Positions 22,221 through 34,413 of a stretch of DNA of 64,000 nucleotides are shown piece by piece (within the stretch, counting starts at the first letter, position 1; the number at the start of each line of letters is the position of its first letter). Both the position numbers and the translations under genes were made by a program. Origin of the DNA: Corythucha ciliata (taxonomy: Eukaryota > Arthropoda > Insecta > Hemiptera > Tingidae); assembly GCA_038030265.1 (NCBI GenBank), contig CM075941.1:57823952-57887951 (forward strand). The letters are read 5' to 3'. The notes under the pieces were generated by a model. The model searched no databases, was not told the DNA's origin, and saw only the letters and a program-made list of their open reading frames with translations.

Positions 22221-23930
22221 TAAAGACACGCTTGTTTCATTGCGCACTAAAAGCACGCGCGGTAACAACACGACACACTATCCAAGTACATATGTAATTC
22301 ACTAATTAGCTAAATAAGCTCTATTATCCAATGATTACCTTTCGTTTGGCCTTTTTGAATCAAACTCGGATACAAAAAAAACACGATTTTTAACTATGCG
22401 ATTTTACCATTTACTGTGGGATGTATATAAGAAAAAAAACATCTAAAAAGAGATGTACTCAAAACTCGATAACTCATGAGAGGACGAAGAAAAGGTTCAG
22501 ACCTGTCGCCTCCGGATATTCCACCCTCTGGCAATGACCCTAATGGCTTTCTTTTGCATTCTTATAACATTTCTCTCCCGAGCGACGTGAAGCAATACAG
22601 TGTCCCGAGCACGTATTTAACTGACTGTATGCGAAAAAAAAAGTGGGGAAAAAAAATGCGAACGGATCGTCAAAAAAATTATTGATATTGCCTCAGGTCC
22701 ACACCGCCTCCTCCCATCACCAAACGCGCACGTACACGAAAATGGCATACGCATCAGAAATACACTGGAGAGTCGCTACTATAAATTGTCTAAAACATTC
22801 CTCCTCGATTCTACAGGCAACAAACAGTGCGAGGGGTTTCGCGGGTGATTTGATGGAAAGGGCGCTTGGGGGCTGCTATTCCCCATTTTCATTTAAAACC
22901 TTCAGATGATGAGGCACACTCCAATCACGAAGAGTAAGAGCAAGACGGAAAATTAATTCCGAGGATGATTACAACTCTCCGGCCGACTGTAACAATTTGA
23001 AATTTGCCACTACCACTCGCTAATTTCGGTGTTTTTTTAAATAAAAAATATGTTGTTTTTTTTTGTTTTTTTACAAAAAAGGTTTCTGCAGAGATCCTTC
23101 GCCCCTTTCTACATTTTTTGTACCCTCCCGTTAGTCATATATTCTGATCATGCCTTCCAATCCTAGCCATATTGATCAATGGGCGAACATTTTTTAAACG
23201 GAAACGTGTGTTCACGCACAAGAACGATGCCTCGTAAGAATGAATAGCCATGGTAAGTATAAAATATTGACGCTCAGCGTCGGTGGTGGATGGAGGGGGG
23301 GGAGGGTTAGGCATGACACAATGGCGTGACTGCGTGAGTTGGTAAACGTGATTAATAACTGCGTATTTCCGCCGTTCGCTAAAATTCAAAAAAAAAAAAA
23401 AAATCGTGGAAAACGTTATTATTTAAGAGAGTGCCTTTTCCAAGGACACAACTGTCTGGCTAGACTTTTCTTTTTTCCTCTCTCTCGCCGTCCAAATAGC
23501 GCCTTTTCTTGATCCCCTTCAACGATGCGCCTGACCGTGGGTGATTACTCGCCATTTCTCCTTTTTAATGGCTCTGAAACAGGAGGAACGGCTTGAGGAA
23601 TAGCGAACGACGACAGGAGGATAAGATTGAGTGTGGGAGGGGGTGAAGAAGTAAGACTTGTTGCGTTAATTTCACATAAATTTAATGGTGGAGTGGCTTC
23701 ATGACAAGGCAAACGTCTTAGAACTTTTGTTGTCTCTTTTTTTTCTTCTTCTTATTCTTTCAATTGCGCGTTCAAGAACCATTTTCAGCATACTAAACAT
23801 CCTAAAACTTCAAGAATATAAACGTTTTTACTTATCTTGTTGGCTGGTGTAATGTCGCAGGCAGCATCAAGGGGTTAGGAGTAGTTAATTCAAGCAAAAC
23901 ATTGATTACTTAAAATAAAAAAAATCGCAG
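22221..23930. other. Non-coding stretch, no gene seen
   Basis: Begins with a 'gcgcgctaaagacacgc' and 'gcgcactaaaagcacgcgc' doublet near 22213-22260, perhaps promoter-like DNA of the non-LTR element. The remainder is AT-rich with T and A runs. Short open frames here have no domain. Confidence 0.4.
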
Positions 23931-23939
23931 CAGAGTCAG

Positions 23940-24690
23940 AAGCGCATGAACCTGACAATTCATACCCTAAAATAACCAAACCCTACAAACGCCCTAAACA
24001 TTTCAATCTTCAAAGCGTTTCCGTCTAAAAATTGTCAAATTGGTCACTCGCGCCCTTTTCAAAGCGTCAGGGATGATTCACCACCTAAAAGTGGCTAAAC
24101 TGACTGATCTGCGCCTCCAAAAAATGACTCTACGTGGGATTTCATTGACTATTTGAGCTTCGCTCTTCTACAAATGGCTAAAAAACAGCCAAGCGCGCCT
24201 TAATAGTGAGACTGACGATTCGCTATACTTTGAAATGGCTAAACTGACAGTTGGTGCTCTGAAAACAGCCAAACTGGCAATTTCACGCTCGAAAAATGAC
24301 CATTCGCGTCTTAAATGTGGCAAAATTGACGATCCGCACCTTTAAAATGGCAAAACTGTCCTTTTTGTACAAAAAAAAAACAAATTGGGAATCTGGTGAT
24401 TCGTGGCCTTCTAAATGGCTAAACCAACCAGACGCCCCGCGGGCGAATTTTTCACCAGCGCCACTATAAAGATGTACAGAACCACGAATTAGAGTTTTTC
24501 TGCACTTCAGCGCTTCTTCTCACTTTGATCGGTGAATTAGCTATTTGTCTCGCCATTTTATTGGTGAATAAGCGATTTATCTCAATTTCTACCGTAAATT
24601 GTAGCGCTTTTTCTTAATTTTAGCTGTGAAATTAGCGATTTTTTCCCTTTTAGCTATGAAATTGCGCTTTTTCAGTCTTCTCCGAACCTT
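23940..24690. repeat. Degenerate short repeats, families E and A
   Basis: Up to about 24430 the phrase 'aaatggctaaactgac-attcgcgc' recurs every 35-45 bp with many changes. From 24480 the family A phrase returns. No gene is supported. Confidence 0.5.
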
Positions 24691-24895
24691 TGGACAGTTC
24701 ACACCTTGCTCCTTTTCCTGTTGTTGCGCTCCCTCTCACCTTTATCCCACTTTCATTTTATTTTATTTATTTATTTTTTTTTTTTTGTGCATATTTCAAC
24801 TCCTTCTCACTTACCTCATTGTTTATCTTTAATTTTCAATTTAATTACTTTTACTGGACCTGGTATAATAACAAAATTATAAATGTCGTCGGTGG

Positions 24896-26158
24896 ATGGG
24901 GGGAAAGACCCCCCCGATCCAAGTTCAATCCATGCAAGTATCACATAATAAAGGCAAAAAAAGACCAGGCGATGAACTTAATCGCATCAGTAGCAAAGTT
25001 CAAATAATTAACTCAGTAGAAAAACCTCAGCCGTGCAATATTGACAACAAATATTCGGGTTTACTAAACTCCAACTATATCTTTAAAAATACAGATAAAG
25101 GTCCATTCTATGTGAACATTGAAGGACTAGAAGGCGATGTAGGCAAAGTGCACCGCATGTCTATTGGTAAATGGCTCTACAGCTCGTCCTACAAATACAA
25201 ACGAGAAATAACGAACATTGCCATAACTGGTCGGAACAGGATCAGAATCGAGACGACTACGGCTGAAGCAGCTAATGCCCTCCTAACTTTGGACACCCTG
25301 AAGGATAAGAAATTAGTGGCTTACATACCAAATTATCTCGTTTCTAAGACCGGCGTCATAAGAGGAATTGATAGAGACTTAGATGACGAAGAAATCCTGT
25401 CTGTTGTCCGATCACCCATACCGGTCAAGAGCGTCAGACGGTTTACTAAAAAAGTTATTGAGGACGGTAAAAGTAAAGTAGAAAAACTTGGTACTTGCTC
25501 AATCACCTTCGATTCTCAATGTTTACCTGGCTACGTCATAATTTACGGCGTTCGATGCCCTGTAGAGCCTTATACGCCCCCTCTACGACAATGTCGCAAA
25601 TGCTTAAGATTCCGACACACTGAAGATCAGTGCCGAAGCAAAATAAGATGTGACAACTGTGGATCTGAATATGAAACCCAAGAATGCTCTTCGCCCAGCT
25701 CTACATGTGTCCACTGCAAAGGGAATCACAAATCGTCGAGCAGGGAATGCCCCATACGTCTTAAAATCGTCAATGAATCAAAACAAATGTGCGCGAATAG
25801 GAGCTACGCTGCGGCAGTTGGTAATAGATTTGATCTTCTCGGAGAACTGAATGATTTTCCAGAGCCTTCTCCTGCAAACAAATCTATCTTATCGAAGGGT
25901 AGCCGAAACACCGGTGGAATAGCTTTCAATAAACAGCTAGAAAATAACAAAAGTGGTTACAAAAATAATAGGTTCAAAATGAGGACCAAGGTCTTGGCCC
26001 GCACCAACGATGATCACATTCCAGAACAAGAGTCCCTAAATAATCAGGAGTGCCAGGTTCCTCCTGAAAAAGAGCTCTCCTCAACACAACAACACAACAC
26101 AAGTCTAGTGAAACAGAAAAGACTAGCACCAATAGCCGACACATCGACTACTTATTGA
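24896..26158 (+). CDS. Non-LTR ORF1 (Gag-like nucleic-acid-binding protein)
   Basis: Open for 420 codons. An RRM-like/PRE region spans about residues 60-200, followed by a Cys cluster at about 232-295 with 'CRKCLRFRHTEDQC' (a CCHC knuckle), a degenerate 'CDNCGSEYETQEC' and 'CVHCKGNHKSSSREC'. Such proteins coat element RNA. The frame ends at 26158, but meaningful sequence ('LYTIVSSLETIVNASS') continues in another frame to 26333, so the last ~60 residues were probably lost by a frameshift near 26150. Confidence 0.8.
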   Translation: MGGKTPPIQVQSMQVSHNKGKKRPGDELNRISSKVQIINSVEKPQPCNIDNKYSGLLNSNYIFKNTDKGPFYVNIEGLEGDVGKVHRMSIGKWLYSSSYKYKREITNIAITGRNRIRIETTTAEAANALLTLDTLKDKKLVAYIPNYLVSKTGVIRGIDRDLDDEEILSVVRSPIPVKSVRRFTKKVIEDGKSKVEKLGTCSITFDSQCLPGYVIIYGVRCPVEPYTPPLRQCRKCLRFRHTEDQCRSKIRCDNCGSEYETQECSSPSSTCVHCKGNHKSSSRECPIRLKIVNESKQMCANRSYAAAVGNRFDLLGELNDFPEPSPANKSILSKGSRNTGGIAFNKQLENNKSGYKNNRFKMRTKVLARTNDDHIPEQESLNNQECQVPPEKELSSTQQHNTSLVKQKRLAPIADTSTTY

Positions 26159-26554
26159 TGCTAATACACAAATTGAAAAAAAATCCAACAACCAATTTAG
26201 ATGAAGTGTTATACACCATTGTTAGCTCACTAGAGACCATAGTCAATGCTTCGTCACCTCCTACGGACAAAAACACAGTAGATGAATCCGAAACTACAGT
26301 ACAGGATGTCGATATGACCTCAGAAACCTATTAAAATTCTATTTTCAATAAAATAAAATAAAAAAAATTAAATAAAATGGAACTTAATGTACACGCAATG
26401 TTCAGTATGTACAGCAAATATAGATATGTGCTCAGGAATTATATTCACTCCGCTATGTGCATACTTAATCTACATCTTACTTACACAGCAAAAACATTGC
26501 AACTGTCGTCTGGGCACCACCACGACACCATCCTTCATAACTTAAATCTCAATA

Positions 26555-27890
26555 ATGAAAATACTCCAAATAAATATCAGGTCTATTAATAAAAATAAAA
26601 ACTCATTGGAAACATACTTGAGTAACGAAAATATCGACGTTGCACTAATAACGGAGTCATGGCTTAAACCTTTTTCCTCTTTTCGTGTCAGTGGGTATAC
26701 CATAATAAGGGCTGACCGAAGCGATGGCTACGGGGGCTCAATGGTATTAGTGAGCACGAAACACCCTTGCAAACCACTAGTCATTAACCATATCTTCAAT
26801 AATGCCACCGTTCAGTCTTGTGGTGTGAGCTTAAAAATTAGAAACAAAGAAGTTTCCATCCTCTCAGTCTATTGCGCTCCAGGTCATAAACTTTCAAGAA
26901 GTTTCTGGGATTCCTTGATCCTATCGGTTGGCAGCCCCTGTCTGATCACTGGTGATATGAATGCTCATCACACAAGTTATGGGTGTAGCTACAATGATTT
27001 AGAAGGACGAAGTCTGCTGGAGGCCGTACACGGGAACAATTTATGTGTCCTCAACACCGGGGCCCCTACATTAATCTCAGTACCACACAGGAACCCATCC
27101 GCTGTTGATTTATCTATTTGCTCGCCAGATCTATCGTTAATTTCTGACTGGTCCGTAATCGACGAGCCATCCGGTTCCGATCATTTGGGAATTCTAATTG
27201 AAATTGACCATGTCATCCATGCCCAGCAGCCACCTCCACAACAGAAGATCCAATATAAGGCTTGGAACCTGAAAAAAGCTGATTGGTTGCTCTATACGGA
27301 GTTGGGTGACCAATACATTAACTTAATTGTCCTCACGCGTGATCCTACTGACAACTATCACCATCTAATTGACGCAATAAATTTGGCAGCTTCTCAATCA
27401 ATCCCTAAGTATTTTCCGTACTTAGGCAAGAAAAAAAGCAAGCCGAAACCTTGGTGGGACGAACAATGTAATGAGTGCCGAAGGGCTAACATTCACGCGT
27501 TCAAGCAATTCAAGTCAGCACCAACATTTCATAATTTCATCCAGAGCAAAAGAGCAACTGCTAAATGCCGAAAACTTTACGCCAATAAAAAAAGAAATAA
27601 ATGGGTTGACTATTGCAATGAGTTTAATGTAAGTACTCCAGTCAAAACAATATGGTCGAAAATCAAGGCCCTCAAAAACGGTTATAACGGTATGACTCCA
27701 CCCTCTGGCTCCACGTGGTGTCTGGATTTCTTGGACTACTTGGCACCACCCACTTCGATGGAAAAAATCAGAACGGAAGACCTCCCTGCACCAGACCACA
27801 AACTTGATGAGCCATTCACCTATTTTGAATTAACGCATGCCCTAAAGAGTAATAATAATTCCTCACCAGGTAAGGATAACATACAGTATG
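26555..27890 (+). pseudogene. Non-LTR ORF2 part 1: endonuclease and RT start
   Basis: Begins 'MKILQINIRSINKNK', with 'LITESWLK' (catalytic Glu), 'GSMVLVST', 'YCAPG', 'ITGDMNAHH' and 'SGSDHLGILIEI' completing an APE-type endonuclease in about 220 residues. The linker carries 'KPKPWWDEQCNECRRA'. RT begins with 'SSPGKDNIQY' and the frame then breaks near 27885. Confidence 0.85.
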
Positions 27891-28559
27891 TTGTCTCATT
27901 TATCTTTATCAGCCACCCGAAAACTTCTGGACATATTTAATTCAATATGGATGACAAACACTCGTATACCGGAATGGAGTGCGCAAATTATAGTCCCCAT
28001 ACTAAAACCCAAGAAACCCTCATCAGATTATTTATCTTATAGACCTATAGCACTTTCATCTTGCGTGGCAAAAACTTTTGAAAGGATGATCAAACATAGA
28101 TTTACCTGGTGGATGGAGCAAAATAATATAATTCCAGAGAACCAACATGGTTTCCGCACGGGCCATTCGACGCTAGACTGCCTCACGTCCTTCGTAACTG
28201 ACGTTCAGATCTCTCTTGCTAACAACAATTATCTATTAGCGGCCAATTTAGATTTGTCAAACGCTTTTAATCATGTCTCCGTTTCCGTCCTGTATGATAA
28301 ACTCAAGCGTGCATCCGTACCGTCCAGAATGATCGTGAATATGATTAATTTGCTGATGGAGCGTTCTATCACAGTTCGCGTGGGAAATCACGAATATGGA
28401 CCTAGATTGGTCGTTACAGGTTTACCCCAAGGTGCCGTCCTTAGTCCTCCTGTCTTTACATTTTACACTGCTGATCTTCCACGAAATGTCCCTATATATG
28501 TGAATGTCACGCAGTTCGCCGATGACATCACGGTATGGAAACATCTAAGCTTAAACTAA
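27888..28559 (+). pseudogene. Non-LTR ORF2 part 2: reverse transcriptase core
   Basis: Continues the RT after a one-base shift: 'IIVPILKPKKP', 'YRPIALSSC', 'QHGFRTGHST', 'LAANLDLSNAFNHV' (first catalytic Asp), 'GLPQGAVLSP' and 'QFADD' (second and third). A further shift near 28545 follows the catalytic box. Confidence 0.85.
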
Positions 28560-29364
28560 ATGAAGCTCTTGAAAGTATTGGTACCTGGAGCTTCCATTTA
28601 GGATTCACCATAAATGAGACAAAAAGTACCATCACGTTATTCACTAGGCACCGGAACACCTTGGGACCGTCTCTAGCCGTGGGGCCATACAGCCTCGTGG
28701 TGACTCATACTATGAAAATGTTAGGCATGCACATTGACCGAACACTTACATGGCGCAGCCACATTGAAAAACTGCTCAGCAGTAACGAAATGGCCCTTAA
28801 CATTATGAGAGCCATAAACCACAACACATTAGGACTTCTCTCCAGCTATACAGACAACTTATAAGGTCGAGAATGGATTACGGCAGCTGGCTTTATGCTA
28901 CCGCAAGTAGTGCATTCCTGAACCGCATCAATACACTACAATACAAGGCTCTCCGGTCCTGTTTTGGGGCTGTTATATCTACTCCTACAAACGCTTTACT
29001 TGCGGAGGCTAGAGAATTTCCTCTACATTTACGCAGAAATATCTTAGGAATAAAATTCATCAGTAAAAGGTTGGCTTTGACCAGTCACGAAGTAGTTAAA
29101 AAAATTACATTATTAACTTTATCAGTACAGACCAGCAAGTACTGGTCGAACAAGAAACAACCATTATTGGCGGACTTACTTCTTAAAACCGCACAAACCA
29201 TTTCATTTGACATACTGACGCCACTAAAAACGAATAATTACGTTGATTTAGACGAGTACGATTGCCACGGTCGCACACTATCGAGGACTGCCAATTCAAT
29301 ATTTACAAATAAAATCGAATCTCACTACCCTGACTATTACGCCATTTACACCGATGGTTCCTAG
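28535..29364 (+). pseudogene. Non-LTR ORF2 part 3: RT thumb to RNase H start
   Basis: Thumb sequence ('GTWSFHLGFTINETKS', 'MLGMHIDRTLTWRSHI') occupies the frame to 28864. After a shift near 28850 the next frame carries 'MDYGSWLYATASS' and 'NRINTLQYKALRSCFGA'. The frame closes at a TAG at 29362-29364 immediately after 'IYTDGS', the first RNase H acidic block. Confidence 0.8.
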
Positions 29365-30216
29365 AGTGAGGGCGGCACTGGTTGCGCTTTTTACGACCCT
29401 GACACAGATATTGCCTTTAAATTTAAGCTGAACAATGCTTCATCTGTGCATACGGCAGAATTAATAGCTACAATGGAATCTCTGAAATATGCGCGTAGTT
29501 TCGAAATCCGCCCAGCTAAGATACTCGTACTATCGGACAGTAGGTCAGCCTTGCAAAGTATTCAAAAACCAGACACAAAATCATCACATGTTGTGTTGTC
29601 TATTGTCAATATGATAGAGGAAATGAAAAGGCAGAGCGGAATTATGGTCAACCTAATGTGGGTTAAAGGACATAATAATTTGAGGGGCAACGAAATCGTA
29701 GACCGGTACGCCAAAGAAGCCGTACACACGGGCAGTAGGATTACACACTACTTGCCCTCTTCAGATGTAGGCAATTTTGCTCGACGATTTTATTACAACC
29801 AGTGGTCTGACCTATACAAAAAATCTATAAAAGAGAAAGGTAACTATTATGGATGCATTCAACCATCTATACCTACTAAACCATGGTACTACTCCCCCTA
29901 CCTCGAGTGTCGCAAATTTTACACCATTAGTCGATTAAGATTCGGTCACGATTACTCACCGTCTCATTTAAGTCGAATAGGCGTTCACGAAAGTCCTCTC
30001 TGTACGTGTAACCAAGGAACTACAGCAAGTGCCAACCATTTCGTTTTGGAATGCCCCAAGTACGAGAGGGGTCGTTCTGCATTATGGCAATCGATTTTTG
30101 AAGCTAAACCTCAAGTGCCACTCCCCTGCAATCTGCACGTGGTGTTGGCTCATGCTAGTTATGACGTCCTCAAAGCCCTATTTCGGTGTATAGAACTTAA
30201 CAAAATCCCAGTTTAA
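29365..30216 (+). pseudogene. Non-LTR ORF2 part 4: RNase H and C-terminus
   Basis: Same frame resumes after the TAG: 'TAELIATMESL' (second acidic block), 'VLSDSRSALQSI' (third), 'LMWVKGHNNLRGNEIVD' (fourth). A C-terminal 'CTCNQG...H..LECPKY' Cys/His cluster follows, usual for this clade. The protein ends at 30216. Confidence 0.85.
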
Positions 30217-30431
30217 AAAGCGTATACTACAAACTAAGTTTAATATTGAAAATTTATTAATAATAAATTTAAAACAAAGTAAAATAAAATAAAATAAAAA
30301 TTATAAAAAACAACAATAATAAAATAAATAAATAAAATAGAAGGATGAGTAGGAACATATAACAATAAATAATAATAATATCATAACTAAACGCAAGCTT
30401 AGCTGGAATGGCTAATCCTTCACGTAAAACC

Positions 30432-30463
<32 letters not shown>
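30217..30463 (+). other. 3' UTR and poly(A) tail of the I-clade-like element
   Basis: AT-rich sequence with 'aaaataaaataaaa' and 'aataataataa' runs, ending in about 30 consecutive A. The tail marks the retrotransposition endpoint and junction to the LOA-clade element. Confidence 0.75.
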
Positions 30464-30467
<4 letters not shown>

Positions 30468-31951
30468 CAGGACTCGAACCTCATTTGTTCGGGAGAATTC
30501 TAGAGAGGGTATCCTGTCGTCCCCAAAAACTTCAAATTTCGTCCTTGCGTATCCATCGCATTCACACACCATGTGTTTCATCGTCCCCTCTTCAGATCCG
30601 CATTTCCCACAGATAGGGCTGCTGACCGCCCTCATCTTGTATAGGTGTCTCTCCACAGCATAATGTCCCGTGAAGTACCCCACTACCCTTCTAGTCTGTC
30701 TCCTTCCTAGGCTAAGCAGCCATTTCATTGTTTTCCTATCCATACCCTTGATGCAGTGGGTTTCCTCTTCCCATATCACCTGAGCGCGGCCTATTGCCCA
30801 TCCTCTGATCTCTTCCAAACCAGACTCTTTTGTCACCCCCAAAAATGGGTTCCGGTCCCACATATTGGGTCGAGGCCCCCTTTTTCGCCATCTCGTTGCC
30901 CGGTACACCCACATGCCCCGGCACCCAACCTAAGGTCACTTCGTTCCCCTTTTCTATCAATTCTTTGATACTTCTCCTGCAGCTCGCTACCACCCCGGAT
31001 TTTACTACCGGCCTGGCTATAGCACCGAGGGCGGCCCGGCTGTCGGAGTATATCGTTATTCGCCTGTCTGTTGTCCCCCTTTTTCCCAGTTTCATTGCAC
31101 ATGCCTCAATCGCTATTACTTAAGCCTGAAACACGGTCGCATGTGTCCCAACCGTGATGCTCTCCTCAAACATCAGGTCGGGCACGTAAATGCCCGCCCC
31201 TGATCGCCCACTCTCATTTTCCAGTCTCGAACCATCCGTGTAACACTTCAGAACCGTATGGTCGTCCGCATCCGGATTTCTTCCGCTTCCGTACCCTACG
31301 CTCAGCTTAATTGGGATTGATGTCTTAAAATCCGCAAACTGTGCTACCTGATCAGATCTCATCTTGGTCTTGGGGGCGACTTCATTCATAAACTTCTGAA
31401 ATTCTCCTATTCTCCCCCCTCACTGTTTGATCTCTGCCCACTCAAACAGTTCATCCTGTAAGCTGCCTCCATGGCCCGCACCTTGATCTCTAGGCTCAAG
31501 GGTCTTAGCCCCAGTATTACTTCCATCGGCCTAGTTGGTGTCGTTCTAAACGCTCCTAACACTGCAAGACACGCCAGTCTCTGAATCCTGTCCAGCTTAC
31601 TTGAATTCGAGGCCTTACTGGCCGCCTTCCACCATACTACCGCCCCGTATAAGATCCTAGGCCTTAAGTCCCCAAGTCTTCCCAACTATTCTTCTTATTT
31701 GATGAAAGGCGTTTACCGCCTTGCCTTGCACTTTCCTGATGTGGGCGGACCTGCGCCAAAACTATCACCTCCCCCTTGTAACATATGGGTTCTAACCCCA
31801 ACATAACCCTTCTCCTGGTAAAAAGTACCAGCTTTATCTTTTTCGGGTTTATCCTCGAGCCTCTAGGTTCACAGCATCCATTCACAAACCAAATCGCCTG
31901 CCTCATCAGGGCACAAAGCGTCGATAGGTCTTTCCCCCTAATGACTATCAC
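30464..31951 (-). pseudogene. LOA-type RT thumb, RNase H and C-terminus
   Basis: Thumb pieces occupy 31951-31407 ('LRPRILYGAVVWWKAA'). RNase H reads 'VLKCYTDGSRLE' near 31250-31210, then the second catalytic Glu position is a TAA near 31122 ('VFQA*VIAIEA'), then 'IYSDSRAALGAI' and 'VTLGWVPGHVGVPGNEMA'. A terminal Cys/His cluster 'CGKCGSEEGTMKHMVCEC' precedes the junction with the poly(A) tail. Confidence 0.75.
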
Positions 31952-31981
31952 CCCATCTTCGGCAAAGAACTGGGTATAATA

Positions 31982-32738
31982 GCCTTCGCTTTCCAGCAGG
32001 CCTAATTAATCCATTCCACTACCATTATCCATATGAGTGGAGAGAGGCTTGAGCCTTGGGGGGTTCCCTTGCTGGCTCTTCTCTCTACCCTCTCCCTATC
32101 CAGTTTTTTGCGTGTCCTATCCAGTTTTTCAGCACTGGCTCCACCCTAAAAAGTTCTAGAGCTTCCATTATGATCCCAAACGATACTTGATTGAATAAAG
32201 CGCCTTTGATGTCTAAGAATAGTGTCAAAGCAGACTCCTTTTGAGCCAACGTCTCCATTAACCTGATCACTAGTTCCCCCAGGGCAGAGTCCGTGGACCT
32301 CCCTGTCCTATAAGCATGTTGCCGCGGGTGAAATGCCTTTATCCTCTCTACACTCTCCCTAATATACACATTCAATATTTTCTCCATCGATCTCATCACA
32401 ACCGAACTTATCCGCTTTATCATGCCTCCCGCCACCTTTAGGTTTGAAAATTACTCTCACCCGTTTCCACGCTGTCGGTCCTGTCCTGAGCCCCAACTTC
32501 TTACAAAAAGCTCCCGTTTTCTTGCCTGGGCCCGCCCGCCCGCTTTCTGGAGTAGGCAGGGGAAAATTCCGTCGCATCCCGCCGCTTTGTGATACCCCAT
32601 GGATTTCAGCGCCCAGTCGAACCGTTGTTTGCTAATTATGTCGCGGCACCGGCTGACCGTTCCGCAGTCCAGATGGCCGTGTCTACTGGGGACAATGGCC
32701 TCCTCCCTACATCCTGGAAAATGCACATTTTGCTCCAA
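31982..32738 (-). pseudogene. LOA-type reverse transcriptase remnant
   Basis: Pieces in three frames: 'ALKSMGYHKAAGCDGIFP' (the usual PGxDG motif, damaged), 'WKRVRVIFKPKGG', then from 32435 the fingers and first palm strand with 'LFLDIKGALFNQVSF'. A short duplication 'KNWIGHAKNWIG' sits at the end near 32090-32120. The catalytic F/YxDD box is read as 'YTQFFAEDGV' near 31985-31955, decayed. Confidence 0.65.
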
Positions 32739-32838
32739 TATTTCAATGTTACCTAAAAATACTTCCCCTGTTTGCGAGGTGATAGTACCGAGCTTCTCCC
32801 TCCTTTCGTCCCTGACTATTCGACTTAGCCGAGCTGTC

Positions 32839-33370
32839 TCACTCGCCCCTTCGACTGCTTCGCAGAATGTTCTCCACGCGTTCCTTTTCGCTCTTCGGAT
32901 GGATTCTTTGTAATCCTTCCTTGCCCGATGGTATTCCAGTCAATCGACCTCCAATTCGGTTCTTTTGGCCCGTCTTAGCGCCACGTTCATAATTTGTTTC
33001 TTTCTCCTGAGACTGGCCTCCCACCACGGGGTGCCCATGCCCTTCATTTTCTTCTCCGGACAGGCTACCTGAAAAGCAGATGCTTCTCGCTCAACTCTTT
33101 CTCCTCTTCGTCCAAGGTGTGTTTTGATACTTCCCCTAGGCTGTTCTCCACCGTAGTTGAGAATTTGTCCCAGTCCATCCTTCTTGGGTTCCTTACAGGA
33201 AGGCTTCGCTCCTTCTTGACACCTAGCTCAAACAAAATAGGCCTGTGATCAGAATTTATTACTCTGTCTCCCACCCTCCACCCCGAAATCCACCTCCCGG
33301 TTGTACCAAGACTGAGGGTTATGTCTAATACCTCTTGTCTGTTCCGCACTATGACTGTTCCGGGTGTAGC
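32839..33370 (-). pseudogene. LOA-type endonuclease C-terminus and linker
   Basis: 'VIVRNRQEVLDITLSLG' and 'VINSDHRPILFELG' form the end of an APE-type endonuclease, with the catalytic Asp-His. A linker 'RRMDWDKFSTTVENSLGEV' follows. The upstream two thirds of the domain are absent. The frame breaks near 33065 and 32839. Confidence 0.7.
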
Positions 33371-33499
33371 TCAATATAATATTTAGCCCACAAAAGCGCT
33401 ATTCTGGTGGTTCTAATTGAGAGAAATTGCGCTTTCACCTCCTCACACCTAGCGCACCAGAACCTGACCGTAAACGTCATCTCCGTGGCTTTTCATGAC

Positions 33500-34010
33500 A
33501 CAATCCAAAAAGGCCAACCGAAAATCATTATGGGTTTTTTTTGGGGGGGCGCTGAATTCAAATATGGCTTCGGCGATCACCCCGCGGACACCTAGTGCGC
33601 CCCAACCTGGACGTCCTCTTCGAGAATTTTCCTGACAAGAGTGTCCAAAAACAACCCAAAAAATCATTGCGGGGGGCGTTTTATTAGCCGCTGAAGTAGA
33701 ATTTCACGTCGACGTGCACGTCGGTGCACGGCAACCTGGATCTGAAAGTCGTCTCCGAGGGTTTTACAGACACACTCAAAAAAGACGAACCGAAAATCGT
33801 GAAAGGGGTTTTTTTGTGGGCGCTGAATTCAAATATGGCTTGGGCGAACACCCCGCGGACACGCGGTGCACCCCAGTCAGGACGTGGACGTCCTCTCTGA
33901 GAATTTTCCTGACAAGAGTGTCAAATACAACACAAAAATCATTGTTTGGGGAGTTTTATGGGGAGCTGAAGCAGAAATTCACGTCGAAAACAGAGAAGAC
34001 GTTCAGGGCC
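33500..34010. repeat. Two imperfect direct copies, period about 271 bp
   Basis: The phrase 'gctgaattcaaatatggctt' occurs at 33551 and 33822, and each is followed by 'accccgcggacac', 'gagaattttcctgacaagag' and 'gaa..ttcacgtcga'. The copies differ by many substitutions and small gaps. No protein function is recognisable in the open frames. Confidence 0.7.
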
Positions 34011-34413
34011 AGGTTGCGCTGCACCAGGTGCTCGGGGCATCTTTTAAAACTATCAAGCCACCCCTTGACGTGGTTGGGAAATTGGGATTTTTCACTCTCA
34101 CCATAATTAAAACCGATATTCTCACATAAAATAATTATTACACAAAACTCACGAAACAATGTTACAATAGTATATTACGATACGAGAGCGGTAAATTGCT
34201 CATTCCGAACGACTACGATTAGTTGCCGACACGAGACAAAGTCGAGTCGTACGAGCTGCGGAATGAGCTGTTTCCGCTTGTGTATATGCAGCCAAACAGG
34301 ACCCTTTTCCCCTCACGGTCCATGTGAACTAGTCACGTGACTTTAACAGACCTCCCCACCGCACCCCTCACCAAGGGTGAAACTCCACTCCACCCCGCAC
34401 TTGGTCTTTCCGA

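Larger units (their letters stand above)
24896..30463 (+). mobile_element. I-clade-like non-LTR retrotransposon, nearly full coding length
   Basis: Plus-strand ORF1 with zinc knuckles, ORF2 with endonuclease, RT and RNase H, an AT-rich 3' UTR and a poly(A) tail of about 30 A at 30434-30463. The tail directly abuts a minus-strand LOA-clade element, suggesting insertion into or next to it. ORF2 has three frameshifts and one stop. The 5' end is somewhere upstream of 24896. No flanking duplication was identified. Confidence 0.85.
30464..33370 (-). mobile_element. Truncated LOA-clade-like non-LTR retrotransposon
   Basis: Minus-strand ORF2 remnant: C-terminal endonuclease, RT and RNase H, in many frames. 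The block 'FHPRQHAYRTGRSTDSALGELV' with an 'LTLFLDIKGA' palm resembles LOA/Lian-type elements. It is cut at the 5' side inside the endonuclease and at the 3' side by the poly(A) tail of the neighbouring element. I count at least eight frame disruptions. Confidence 0.7.

Noticed and set aside
22476..22909. Possible small gene
   Set aside because: Two short overlapping frames with no domain, no splice-consistent extension.
30434..30463. A-run as part of the LOA-type coding frame (poly-Phe on the minus strand)
   Set aside because: Better explained as the poly(A) tail of the plus-strand I-clade-like element.
30756..33248. Plus-strand frames of 60-104 codons
   Set aside because: Antisense shadows of the LOA-clade remnant.
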